This document shows, piece after piece, positions 41,348-50,375 of a DNA stretch of 64,000 nt. Each line of letters begins with the position of its first letter. Within the stretch, counting starts at the first letter, position 1. The notes under the pieces are model-generated. The model had not been told where the DNA came from. It searched no databases and was given only the letters and a program-made list of their open reading frames with translations. Source of the stretch: Mucilaginibacter agri (GTDB lineage: Bacteria > Bacteroidota > Bacteroidia > Sphingobacteriales > Sphingobacteriaceae). The position numbers and the translations under genes were made by a program. Where the stretch lies: assembly GCF_009928685.1 (NCBI RefSeq), contig NZ_WWEO01000045.1, forward strand, positions 434,001 to 498,000, in the 5' to 3' direction.

Positions 41348-43093
41348 ATGAGGCACTTACTACTGAGCCTATTTTTATTTTTTAATTGGCCTGCCGTGAT
41401 TTCTAATCAATCACGACAGGCCATAAAACCAATTGTAAAAAACAGCGGCCTTCTATTACCTGTCGGCTTTACTGCCACTATTGTTGCAGATAGCCTGCCC
41501 GGGGCCGCTCGCCATTTAGCTGTTAATTTCAACGGGGATATTTATGTTAAACTTCGCTTTCCTGATAGTATAGGCGGCAACGTAGCTCTGCGCGATACTA
41601 ATGGAGACGGACGTGCAGATCAGATCAGGAAGTTTGCAAACTACGACGATAAAGGTAGTTACGGTACAAGTATGCGCATCCATAGAGGCTATTTGTATTT
41701 TAGTTCGGAGATCAACGTATACCGGATGAAACTTGATCCGAAAAAGTTAATTCCAGACGGCCCGTTGGAGCTAATAGTGCATGACAGTATGGGGCCACAC
41801 GAACATGATGCAAAACCCCTCGCTTTTGACGATGAAGGACACATCTATGTCGCTTTTGGCGCACCAAGCAATGGCTGCCAGATAGAGAACCGTGTGCCTG
41901 GCTCGCCGGGCATGAATGGTTGCCCACTGCTAAAACAATCCGGCGGCATCTGGCAGTTTGATGAAGCCAAGCTTAACCAGGAACAAAAAGATGGCAAACG
42001 CTATGCTACCGGACTGCGTAGCGTAGTGGCGATGGATTGGAATGCTAGAGAGCGTTGTTTATATGTAGTAGCGCATGGTCGTGACGATCTGCACCTCCTC
42101 TTCCCCAAGAAATTTAGTGCCTGGCAAAGCGCCGTATTACCGGCCGAAGAATTTCTGAAGATAAAAGAAGGCAGTGATACCGGATGGCCTTACTATTATT
42201 ACGACCCTTTTAAACAATGTAAAATACTAAGCCCCGAATATGGCGGCGACGGCGAAAAAAAAGGTAATGGCCGGGCATATACTCAGCCAATTATGGCCTT
42301 TCAGGCGCATTGGGCACCAAACGACTTGTTATTTTATACCGGAAATTTGTTTCCATCACGTTATAAGAATGGGGCATTTATCGCTTTTCATGGTGCAACC
42401 AATCGCTCTCCATATCCTCAAGGCGGTTATTTTATCTGCTTCGTTCCTTTTAAAAACGGGAAACCCGCAGGCAATTGGGAAATATTTGCCGATGGCTTTA
42501 CCGGACAATCAAAAGTGATTAGCGCCGGTGAAGCACAATACAGGCCAATGGGATTGGCCATGGGGTCAGACGGTTCGCTGTATATTTCGGAAACCGAGAA
42601 AGGGAAGATCTGGCGTATTGACTACAAAGGCAATCGTAACAACTTTGGCGAGATGCAACTGGCTGGAATGGAGGCCCGGAAAAAGTTGCCCAACTTTAAA
42701 CTCCCTAACCCAGCCTTGGACAATCAGGCAAAAGGTATTATTGGCCGCGGTGCCGCCTTATATCGTACTTATTGTGCCGGATGCCATCAACAGAATGGCA
42801 AGGGCGATGGCAATCTGTTCCCACCTTTGGCTGGTTCTGAATGGGTGAATGGCGGCCCATATATGGAAAAGGGGCTAGCCATACAAACCTTGCTCAAAGG
42901 TCTTGAAGGACCGGTGAAGGTTTTAAACAAGCCCTATAATAGTGCAATGCCATCGCATGCTTTTTTGCCCGATCGGGATATTGCCGCGTTACTAACTTAT
43001 ATACGCAGCCATTTTGGTAACAATAGTAGCATGGTAACTGCCGGAGAAGTTTTGCAAGTGCGACAAAAACTTGGCTTGAAGCCGGTTCGCTAA
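41348..43093 (+). CDS. Sorbosone-dehydrogenase-like beta-propeller fused to cytochrome c
   Basis: A 581-residue exported protein. A signal-like N-terminus (LLLSLFLFFNWPAVISN) is followed by a six-bladed beta-propeller (about 35-440) of the L-sorbosone/PQQ-glucose dehydrogenase type, with GFTATIVADSLPGARHLAV-like start, LRDTNGDGRADQ, GLRSVVAMDW and FPSRYKNGAFIAFHGATNR. The last about 120 residues are a c-type cytochrome, with haem motif Cys476-x-x-Cys479-His480 and a probable Met ligand in NSAMPSHAF. Quinone-dependent oxidation of sugars or alcohols with electrons passed to the attached haem is the family role; the substrate is unknown. It is convergent with an outer-membrane gene. Confidence 0.88.
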   Translation: MRHLLLSLFLFFNWPAVISNQSRQAIKPIVKNSGLLLPVGFTATIVADSLPGAARHLAVNFNGDIYVKLRFPDSIGGNVALRDTNGDGRADQIRKFANYDDKGSYGTSMRIHRGYLYFSSEINVYRMKLDPKKLIPDGPLELIVHDSMGPHEHDAKPLAFDDEGHIYVAFGAPSNGCQIENRVPGSPGMNGCPLLKQSGGIWQFDEAKLNQEQKDGKRYATGLRSVVAMDWNARERCLYVVAHGRDDLHLLFPKKFSAWQSAVLPAEEFLKIKEGSDTGWPYYYYDPFKQCKILSPEYGGDGEKKGNGRAYTQPIMAFQAHWAPNDLLFYTGNLFPSRYKNGAFIAFHGATNRSPYPQGGYFICFVPFKNGKPAGNWEIFADGFTGQSKVISAGEAQYRPMGLAMGSDGSLYISETEKGKIWRIDYKGNRNNFGEMQLAGMEARKKLPNFKLPNPALDNQAKGIIGRGAALYRTYCAGCHQQNGKGDGNLFPPLAGSEWVNGGPYMEKGLAIQTLLKGLEGPVKVLNKPYNSAMPSHAFLPDRDIAALLTYIRSHFGNNSSMVTAGEVLQVRQKLGLKPVR

Positions 43094-43095
43094 CC

Positions 43096-44064
43096 TCAAA
43101 AGAAAATATACTGATAAGCCAACGAGTAAGAATTATAGTTATATCCCCGGTTGGTAAATACCCCGCTATGAAATTGGAACTTTATAGATTGGCCACCTGC
43201 TACAGGTACAGACCATGCCCCTCCGCCGCGCCAATTATCAAAATCGGCTCCCGAAACATTGCCGTTAACCCTTACCTCACCACCGCTGAACCAGTTTCCA
43301 TCGGCGCTTATCCACATTTTATTTTTGAAATAGTAACAAACATGAGCTTGAAAACTGCCCAGTGGATTTTGGCTTAATACCTTCCCGTCCAAATAATTGG
43401 TGTTGTGGGTATAAAACCATGTGCCCACGTAAGCCTCGAGGTATAACCTGCCAACGCGTTGAGAAATACCGATCTCCGGCTTGAAACCCCAGCGATTTGT
43501 CCCCATATTAATTAGTTTAGAGGGATAGTAAGTCCCTGTGGGCATGCTGGTAACCAAGCTGATACCTACTACGGTTTTTTGTGTATAGGAGGCAAATTGT
43601 TTCTTATTTAATGCCGGTGAACCTATCAGATTAATACCAAATCGGATACGTGCATCACCCCAGCCGAAACGGGATGCGGCCGTATCCCGCCCGTTTAATT
43701 GTGCACTGCCGCTGATAGTAGCGAAAGGAAGACTTGCGGATATCCTGGCTAATTTATCACCTATTCCAAACGTGCGTACATAACCCAGGCCGCCCGAGTA
43801 AAGCGTTACATCTAAATTATTAATCGGTAGCGAAGGTTCAGTTAAAACATTACCATTGGATATGCCCGCTACAATGGCCAACGCATTTAAATTTGTCGGA
43901 AGTGCGGCATACGAACGGGGTTCAAGTTCCTGACCGCTAACCTGATTGATCCACAATCCTAAAACGAATAGGATGTAAATCCTATTTTTAATAAAATATT
44001 TACGTCTTGGATTTGGCCCAAGTTTTTGCGTACAAATTGCGAGTAACGAGTTTAAGTGTGCCAC
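43096..44064 (-). CDS. Outer-membrane transporter-like protein (phenol MetA-pathway family)
   Basis: A 322-residue protein. The start is uncertain: the frame begins MAHLNSLLAICTQ, but the hydrophobic signal (IYILFVLGLWINQVSGQ) starts about 27 residues in. After cleavage the pattern is ELEPRSYAALPTNLNALAIVAG, then barrel strands with GGLGYVRTFG, FGWGDARIRFGINLIG and TSMPTGTYYPSKLINMGTNRWGFKPEIGIS. This matches the Phenol_MetA_deg family of outer-membrane beta-barrels, thought to pass hydrophobic compounds. Its stop is two bases from that of the convergent cytochrome-fused enzyme. Confidence 0.82.
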   Translation of the reverse strand: MAHLNSLLAICTQKLGPNPRRKYFIKNRIYILFVLGLWINQVSGQELEPRSYAALPTNLNALAIVAGISNGNVLTEPSLPINNLDVTLYSGGLGYVRTFGIGDKLARISASLPFATISGSAQLNGRDTAASRFGWGDARIRFGINLIGSPALNKKQFASYTQKTVVGISLVTSMPTGTYYPSKLINMGTNRWGFKPEIGISQRVGRLYLEAYVGTWFYTHNTNYLDGKVLSQNPLGSFQAHVCYYFKNKMWISADGNWFSGGEVRVNGNVSGADFDNWRGGGAWSVPVAGGQSIKFQFHSGVFTNRGYNYNSYSLAYQYIFF

Positions 44065-44181
44065 AACACAAAGAGACGTTAAGGGACATTAATTAGTGCA
44101 TCTTAACGTGGAAATTGGGTTGCATTTTCAAAACTGGAACAATGAGAACACTTTGAATATCTTTACCGTTATTCTTTATAG

Positions 44182-44721
44182 CTAGGCTGATGCTAATATC
44201 TGAGGTTGCGACTTGCGTTTTAGTATTAATGCCGCTATTAGGATAACCACCAGTCCTACGGGTAAAATTTCTAAATAAGTAAGTGCAATCACCATCAATG
44301 GGTTCTTATACATTTGGATATAGTCGTCCATCTGCACTCTTTGCTTAGCAATTTCGGTTGAACTTAAACCATCCTTTTGCGCTTGCGCCATTATATGGGC
44401 GGTGTATTTTACCATATAATCGGGGATAAAGCAATAGTAAATAATTAGCCAGTTGAGCACGTAAATGGTAGACGCGATGAGCACAATGTACAAACCGATT
44501 TTAAATGCCTTACCAAAACTGATAACACCCTCGTTAAACTTATCCCGATAGTTTTTAATACCTACAAAAACAAACGAAAAGGCTACGAGCATGGAGGCAT
44601 AGCCCATCCACATACTACCTTGAAAATCAGGATTGTAATGGCCGTAAGTTACAACTACAATTATCCATGCGGCAACTATTAAGCCTGCTATTACACCGAA
44701 AACAAATACATTCTTTTTCAT
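44182..44721 (-). CDS. DUF4199 membrane protein
   Basis: A 179-residue protein with four transmembrane segments: about 5-25, 38-56, 73-97 and 145-168. The DUF4199 landmarks are LVAFSFVFVGIKNYRDKFNEGVISFGKAFKIG and a long soluble loop before the last helix. The family is nearly confined to Bacteroidetes and has no known function. The gene lies 115 bases downstream of a membrane-anchored LuxR-type gene on the same strand, a pairing that suggests a shared role. Confidence 0.88.
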   Translation of the reverse strand: MKKNVFVFGVIAGLIVAAWIIVVVTYGHYNPDFQGSMWMGYASMLVAFSFVFVGIKNYRDKFNEGVISFGKAFKIGLYIVLIASTIYVLNWLIIYYCFIPDYMVKYTAHIMAQAQKDGLSSTEIAKQRVQMDDYIQMYKNPLMVIALTYLEILPVGLVVILIAALILKRKSQPQILASA

Positions 44722-44836
44722 ATCACATTGTGTTAAGTATTTGATTGCAAATTTGAAGGTTCAGAAAATTTCTGAGGTCATACTTTCAGGTGATTTTAAA
44801 TAAAAATCAACTTTTAACACTAAAGTATGAATGAAG

Positions 44837-45307
44837 CTATTGTATGATACACAGCTTTTTGGCCACATCTACAGCTTGAGTACGCCGTTTTACTTCCATT
44901 TTCTCGAACAGGTTAGCCGTGTGGGTTTTTATGGTGTTAAGCGAAACGAATAACCGATTAGAAATTTCCTGGTTACTTAAACCTTCGGCCATTAATTGTA
45001 ATACTTCGAGTTCGCGTTTGCTTAAATTCAGGCGTTCCAACTCGACCTGATTAACGACAAAATTAGAGCCATTCAAATAAACCTGCTTCTCTACAACCAC
45101 GGTTTTAACCTTTGGCTTGGCAAGTTTTAAAGCAAGCCAAATACCTAGCGCAGTAAATACGACAGCAATAGCACCAGCATACACTTCCATAGCATGATCT
45201 ACGATAACAAAATGCCATTCGAGCCACTTCAATAAAAACAGCAATGCTGCTAATGCAGCTCCGTATAATATGGCGGGTTTATTCTTTACCCACAAATTGG
45301 CAAGCAT
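44837..45307 (-). CDS. Membrane-anchored LuxR-type (HTH) regulator
   Basis: A 156-residue protein. Two hydrophobic helices at about 12-28 and 38-62 are followed by a linker (AKPKVKTVVVEKQVYLNG) and a GerE/LuxR helix-turn-helix (about 85-150: LERLNLSKRELEVLQLMAEG, then LSNQEISNRLFVSLNTIKTHTANLFEKMEVKRRTQA). It lacks a receiver domain, so a phosphorelay is unlikely. DNA binding from the membrane, perhaps with the neighbouring DUF4199 protein as partner, is inferred. Confidence 0.88.
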   Translation of the reverse strand: MLANLWVKNKPAILYGAALAALLFLLKWLEWHFVIVDHAMEVYAGAIAVVFTALGIWLALKLAKPKVKTVVVEKQVYLNGSNFVVNQVELERLNLSKRELEVLQLMAEGLSNQEISNRLFVSLNTIKTHTANLFEKMEVKRRTQAVDVAKKLCIIQ

Positions 45308-45374
45308 GATGACACGTTGATTATCCTGTTCCTAAATTTAGAATATTTTCAAGATAAATTATACAACCTATTCC

Positions 45375-47066
45375 CTACCAGAACCTGATATAAATCGCTG
45401 ATAACAGAATCAATATTACCGCAATCATTATTACCGAGGTACTGCTCAGCTTAAACATAGCTTTGTTTACAGAAATAGCTTTGGTATTAACTACTGGCCC
45501 GAAGAGACTGATAATAATCATGACGATAAACGTGATCAGAAACGACCAGCTTAGCGAGATAAAAAACGGAATTTCGTAACTACCTTCGGAATTAATAAAT
45601 GCTGAGTATAGCCAGGTATTTGCTCCTAATAAATTCACCGCAAATTGGCTGAAAAATACAGATGCAACAAAGCCGGTTATTATACCGACAATAGCTGCTT
45701 CGGCAGTGGTACGTTTCCAAAACATCCCCAACAAAAAGGTAGCCAATACACCCGGACTAACGAAGGCTGAGTACTTTTGAACGAACGTGTATCCGCCGGC
45801 GCTACCAATACCCAAAACATCATTCCAGGTAAACAGCACCCCTATTAGCAGACTCATAATAATAGCGATACGGCCTGTCCAAACCATACGGCGTTCGCTG
45901 GCTTCTTTAGAGATATATTTTTTATAAACATCTAACGTAAAAATCGTAGCTATACTATTAACCTTGCCGGCCAGTGAGGCCACAATGGCGGCTGTTAATA
46001 CGGCTAAGGATAAGCCCTTCAGCCCGGAGGGAAGGAATGAGAGTATTGCAGAATAAGCACCATCCTTGCTCCCGTCTGTTAATTGTGGCAAATGTCCATG
46101 TTTGTATAATACATAAGCAACAATACCCGGAAGCATTACGATTACCGGCATTAATATTTTTAATAAGCTGGCAAATAAAATACCCGTACGTGCTGTGTTA
46201 ATGTTGGCACCCAAAGCGCGTTGGGTTATATATTGATTACAGCCCCAATAGTTAAGGTTGCTGATCCATTGCCCCGAAACATACATAGCAAAGCCCGGCA
46301 ATATCAAATACTTGCTGATAGTGGCTGCCGAAGCCGTTGACGCGGGCTTTTTAAATATTAAATGGAAATGGTCGGGCGAATCTTTTAACAACTGATTAAA
46401 GCCAGCCAAAGCATTATGCCCCAATCCAAACTTTTCGCTTACAATGGTGAGCGACAGATAGGTAATAGCCAGACCGCCGACTATGAGTACCCCCACCTGA
46501 ATCACATCTGTATAACCAACCACCTGCATTCCTCCCAGCGCTATTAGTACGCCGAAGACAGCCAGCACGATCATCACTTCGTGAAAATGGCCGCCGCCTA
46601 GCAAACTATTGATAGCCAGCGCACCGAGATATAAAATGGCTGTAAGGTTGATGAATACATACAAAAAGAGCCAAAAGATTGACATTACCAGCGCAACGCC
46701 ACTATTGTAACGGTTTTGCAGAAACTGCGGCATGGTGAATATCTTATTTTTAATATACACCGGCATAAAAAATACTGCTACTATAATTAAAGCCGCTGCC
46801 CCTACCCATTCGTAAACAGCCACGGCAATGCCCGCAAAAAAACCGTCGCCGCTCATGCCTATAAATTGCTCGGCGGAGATATTGGAAGCGATAATAGACG
46901 CTCCGATAGCCCACCAGGTAAGCGACCCTTCGGCCAGAAAGAAACTTTGCGAACTATTATTGGTTTCGGTTTGCTTGCGTTGATACACATAGTAGCCATA
47001 ACCAGCAACCAGAATGAAGTATCCAAAGAAAACCAGAATGTCGGCCGTAGAAATATGATTCAGCAT
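45375..47066 (-). CDS. Sodium:solute symporter (SSS family, SGLT-like)
   Basis: A 563-residue inner-membrane carrier with 13-14 predicted segments. SGLT-like landmarks are SFFLAEGSLTWWAIGASIIASNISAEQFIGMSGDGF at segments 1-2, GGMQVVGYTDVIQVGVL, the Na+-site helix with TAAIVASLAGKVNSIATIFTLD, and GMFWKRTTAEAAIVGIITG. Sugar or sugar-like substrates fit the subtype. It is monocistronic by spacing, and it could feed on products of the alpha-glucan locus 5 kb away, but nothing in the sequence ties them together. Confidence 0.92.
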   Translation of the reverse strand: MLNHISTADILVFFGYFILVAGYGYYVYQRKQTETNNSSQSFFLAEGSLTWWAIGASIIASNISAEQFIGMSGDGFFAGIAVAVYEWVGAAALIIVAVFFMPVYIKNKIFTMPQFLQNRYNSGVALVMSIFWLFLYVFINLTAILYLGALAINSLLGGGHFHEVMIVLAVFGVLIALGGMQVVGYTDVIQVGVLIVGGLAITYLSLTIVSEKFGLGHNALAGFNQLLKDSPDHFHLIFKKPASTASAATISKYLILPGFAMYVSGQWISNLNYWGCNQYITQRALGANINTARTGILFASLLKILMPVIVMLPGIVAYVLYKHGHLPQLTDGSKDGAYSAILSFLPSGLKGLSLAVLTAAIVASLAGKVNSIATIFTLDVYKKYISKEASERRMVWTGRIAIIMSLLIGVLFTWNDVLGIGSAGGYTFVQKYSAFVSPGVLATFLLGMFWKRTTAEAAIVGIITGFVASVFFSQFAVNLLGANTWLYSAFINSEGSYEIPFFISLSWSFLITFIVMIIISLFGPVVNTKAISVNKAMFKLSSTSVIMIAVILILLSAIYIRFW

Positions 47067-47130
47067 TCGAATAATTGAGATTGGGCGTTAAACCGGGTTT
47101 AATTACTCAAACCTAATAAATAAATTGAAT

Positions 47131-49875
47131 TTACTTACTGAATATGCTCTGCGCCTTCTTAATGGTTTTTTCCAGATCTATTCCTTTACCCAGTACGCCT
47201 TTAAAAAGGTCACCTTCGGTTTTTAAGCGATCTACGGAATTGAATATGGTAAAGTGTTTCATGGTGAGGCCGGGTTTAACCTCGTCCCAATGAAGTGGCA
47301 TAGACACTGTTGCCCCTGGTTTGGGTCTTAAAGAGTAAGGACCGGCAATGGTAGCTCCCGGACGGTTTTGCAGAAAGTCGAGATACATTTTACCTTTTCG
47401 GTTGGCCACCATCCTTTCCAGACTGGTATAATCCGGGATTTGTTTCTGCACAATGCTCACCACAATTTTGGCAAACATCTGTGATTGATCATAAGAATAT
47501 TTAGCCCCCAGCGGAATATATAAGTGCATCCCGGTTGAGCCGGACGTTTTAGGGTAACAAGGCACATCGATAGCGTCGAGCACTTTTTTTACCTCTTGAG
47601 CAGCTTCTATCACCTGATCAAAGGTGTTTTTATCTGGGTCGAGGTCTATCACGCAATAGTCAGGATTGTCCGGTGACTGTACCCTGCTGAACCAGGGGTT
47701 CATTTCGATACAGCCTAAAGATGCCATCCACAAGAGGTATGACTCGTCCGATCCCACCAGATATTCCTTATGCTCACCATCACTTGTGGTGTATGGAAAT
47801 GTTTTGGTAATCCAATCGGGTGCTTTCCCCTTAACGTCTTTTTGATAAAAGCTCGATCCGTGTATGCCTCCGGGGAAGCGGTTAAGTGACATCGGCCTGT
47901 CTTTCAGATAAGGCAATATATAATCGGCCACCTGGTAGTAATAGTTAAACATATCGCGCTTGGTTACGCCATCTTCGGGCCAATAAAGTTTACTGAGGTG
48001 CGTAAACTTTAAATCGTGTCCGCATATTTTGCGTACCTGCGTTTCCTCGGTTGGGTTTAACAATGTTCTACGCTCTTTCTCTTTAGGTGGTTTAATGGCT
48101 TTGGTGTGTTTATCTTCATCCTGCAGCTGCTTTGCTTCAGCAACAGCTTCAGTAGTGTCTTTAGGCTTTTCCAAAATAACCTCCTTTGCTTTTTTATCAA
48201 TCCGCATTCCCTGGAACGATGCCTGACGGAACACTCCGTCGCTGGTGATTTCGGCAAATGCCACTTCACCAACCAATTCGGGTTTTAGCCATGTAGGCTT
48301 AGCTCCTAATCTTTGCGGCCTGAAACGAGATGGCTTATCCACATCAGGCTCCACCTCAAATGGACTTTTACCGGTAATGAGCGGTTTAAACTGCTCCATC
48401 ATTTCTTTCTGTAATTTGTCGGAAAAACCGGTCCCCACTTTACCTACATATCTTAGCTTACCTTCGTCATAAACCGCCATTAGTAAGGCACTAAAAGCCT
48501 TGGCCGTACCGGCATTTTTGGTAAAACCAGCTATGATTACTTCCTGCCGTTTGTGAGCTTTAATTTTCACCCAGTCCTTGGAGCGAAGATCTGAAGTATA
48601 GGTACTATTGGCTTTTTTGGCAATGATGCCCTCCAAACCCATCTTCTCCGCCGCATGGAAAAAGTCGATACCGTTAGCGTTAAACACATTACTTATACGG
48701 ATACGATCATCATCGGTAGGAGTTATTTCCTTTAAAATAGCCTGCCTTTGCGTTAATGGAAGGTCCATCAGTTTTTTTCCCTCGTACCAAAGAATGTCGA
48801 ATACATAGAAAACCAATTCACCATCGGCCTCGCTGCGCCAGTTTTGCAGGGCACCAAAATCGGAGATGCCTTTGTCGGTAAGCACCAATATTTCACCATC
48901 TATCACTGCATTAAACTTCCAGCTTTTCAACAAATCGTGAATTGGGTAAAAGCGCTCGTTAAACGGAATATTGTTGCGGGAAATCAGCTCTGCATCACCA
49001 TCGTTAATTATACCAATAGCACGATAACCATCCCACTTTACTTCATAAACCCAGTTGGGGTCATCAAAAGGCTCGTCTACCAAGGTAGCCTTCATAGGTT
49101 TAATGTTTGACGGGATTTTTGATTTCGGTGCTTTCTTGATCAGTGCGTCTATGTCAAAGTCTTTTGCATCGTCAGTTGTAGAAACATCTTCTGCAATTTC
49201 AACGTCCGGCCGTTCAGCGGCTTTTTTTTTACTGCTTTTAGCTTTGATCGGTTTCTCTATATTTTCTTCGTGCCCATGTTGCCAGACTTTCTCCCCTGTC
49301 TTTTCCATTTGCTCAATGGTTTTGCCGGAGAGGATAGACTTGTCTTTCCTGGTGATGTCTTTTGTGCTGGCAAAATCGTCATTATGTTTAATCAACAGCC
49401 AACCGTTTTCACCCATGCCGTGGGTTTTTACCAGTGCATACTCGCCTTCCAGTTTTTCGCCATGAAGTTTGATTTTTAACGAACCGGAAGCTAATTGTTT
49501 CAGCAGAAATTTTTCCTGCGCTTTTTTACCACCCTTTACTTGTTCAAGCGGTTCGTAAGTGCCTTCGTCCCACACAATCACAGTGCCGCCACCATATTCG
49601 CCCTCGGGGATTATGCCTTCAAAATTGCGATAATCAAATGGATGGTCCTCCACCATCATAGCCAATCGCTTGGTTTTTGGATCTGTGGATGGCCCCTTTG
49701 GTACAGCCCAGCTTTTCAATACGCCGTCCATCTCCAGCCGGAAATCATAATGCAATCTCGATGCATCGTGCTTTTGTATCACAAACATCAAATGGTTTTT
49801 ATCCTTGCTTCTTCCTGCTTTCGGTTCTTTGGTTTTGCTAAAGTCCCGCTTTTCGGCATATTTCTCCAGGCTCAT
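47131..49875 (-). CDS. ligD: ATP-dependent DNA ligase D (LigD), three-domain
   Basis: A 914-residue repair enzyme for non-homologous end joining. Domain order is 3'-phosphoesterase (about 30-190; His36, His42, Asp44 and His78 are the metal/catalytic residues in KHDASRLHYDFRLEMDG and VEDHPFD), ligase (about 255-590; nucleotidyl Lys280 in EVKWDGYRA, then VIDGEILVL and EGIIAKK) and primase-polymerase (about 625-910; KLYWPEDGVTKRDMFNYYY, the SGSTGMHLYIPL region). This PE-Lig-Pol order and length are normal for Bacteroidetes LigD. Its usual partner Ku is not encoded in the window. A DUF3606 microgene lies six bases upstream. Confidence 0.95.
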   Translation of the reverse strand: MSLEKYAEKRDFSKTKEPKAGRSKDKNHLMFVIQKHDASRLHYDFRLEMDGVLKSWAVPKGPSTDPKTKRLAMMVEDHPFDYRNFEGIIPEGEYGGGTVIVWDEGTYEPLEQVKGGKKAQEKFLLKQLASGSLKIKLHGEKLEGEYALVKTHGMGENGWLLIKHNDDFASTKDITRKDKSILSGKTIEQMEKTGEKVWQHGHEENIEKPIKAKSSKKKAAERPDVEIAEDVSTTDDAKDFDIDALIKKAPKSKIPSNIKPMKATLVDEPFDDPNWVYEVKWDGYRAIGIINDGDAELISRNNIPFNERFYPIHDLLKSWKFNAVIDGEILVLTDKGISDFGALQNWRSEADGELVFYVFDILWYEGKKLMDLPLTQRQAILKEITPTDDDRIRISNVFNANGIDFFHAAEKMGLEGIIAKKANSTYTSDLRSKDWVKIKAHKRQEVIIAGFTKNAGTAKAFSALLMAVYDEGKLRYVGKVGTGFSDKLQKEMMEQFKPLITGKSPFEVEPDVDKPSRFRPQRLGAKPTWLKPELVGEVAFAEITSDGVFRQASFQGMRIDKKAKEVILEKPKDTTEAVAEAKQLQDEDKHTKAIKPPKEKERRTLLNPTEETQVRKICGHDLKFTHLSKLYWPEDGVTKRDMFNYYYQVADYILPYLKDRPMSLNRFPGGIHGSSFYQKDVKGKAPDWITKTFPYTTSDGEHKEYLVGSDESYLLWMASLGCIEMNPWFSRVQSPDNPDYCVIDLDPDKNTFDQVIEAAQEVKKVLDAIDVPCYPKTSGSTGMHLYIPLGAKYSYDQSQMFAKIVVSIVQKQIPDYTSLERMVANRKGKMYLDFLQNRPGATIAGPYSLRPKPGATVSMPLHWDEVKPGLTMKHFTIFNSVDRLKTEGDLFKGVLGKGIDLEKTIKKAQSIFSK

Positions 49876-49881
49876 AATTAG

Positions 49882-50055
49882 TTATTTGTTCAAATATTTG
49901 GTTACCGCTTTAACAGAAGTGCCCACCGCCTGAACCGCATGCCGCAACTCATCGCGCGTGATGCCAAACTTTTTAGTCCAGTAGGATAACTCATAGTTTT
50001 CATGAACGTTGATGAAATTCTTATCAGAACCGCTGACTTTTCTTTTATCGTCCAT
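49882..50055 (-). CDS. DUF3606 microprotein upstream of ligD
   Basis: A 57-residue protein from an ATG at 50055: MDDKRKVSGSDKNFINVHEN, then a YELSYWTKKFGITRDELRHAV helix-turn-helix-like stretch and a VKAVTKYLNK end. This is the DUF3606 pattern, a short family with a possible DNA-binding fold and unknown role. Its stop is six bases before the ligD ATG, so the two are one transcription unit. An A-rich upstream region (50056-50132) separates it from a divergent small gene. Confidence 0.8.
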   Translation of the reverse strand: MDDKRKVSGSDKNFINVHENYELSYWTKKFGITRDELRHAVQAVGTSVKAVTKYLNK

Positions 50056-50132
50056 GGTTAATTAATAATTGATTTATTTTCACAACAATAAGCCGTAATA
50101 AATGGTTTGATGATTAATAATAAAACAATAAC

Positions 50133-50372
50133 ATGGATAAGTTTTTAGTTACCGTTGCACAGGACGAGGATGTTTATCACTTTGAAGTACAGGAGTACTT
50201 GCACCACGAGCATGACGACAAATGTAAGTTTGAGATATACAACGAAGGCCGACTGGTAGCCGGCCTTGAACCCGATAAACAGGAGTATTTGAAAATATGT
50301 AAGAATCCGGGTAAAGTAGATGAGGGTGTGTTACACCTCATTATTGAGCAACTCGAAGCTTACAATTTATAA
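50133..50372 (+). CDS. Small acidic protein of unknown function
   Basis: A 79-residue soluble protein: MDKFLVTVAQDEDVYHFEVQ at the start, with HHEHDDKCKFEIYNEGRLVAGLEPD following. The alternation suggests a small beta-sheet. Similar short orphan proteins are common in Sphingobacteriaceae, but I know of no function. It is divergent from the DUF3606/ligD unit and convergent, three bases away, with the MscS gene. Confidence 0.6.
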   Translation: MDKFLVTVAQDEDVYHFEVQEYLHHEHDDKCKFEIYNEGRLVAGLEPDKQEYLKICKNPGKVDEGVLHLIIEQLEAYNL

Positions 50373-50375
50373 CAT

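Noticed and set aside
45375..47066. Assigning the SSS symporter to the alpha-glucan locus
   Set aside because: It lies 5 kb from the locus, with LigD and MscS genes between, and nothing shared in promoters; the link is only by possible substrate.
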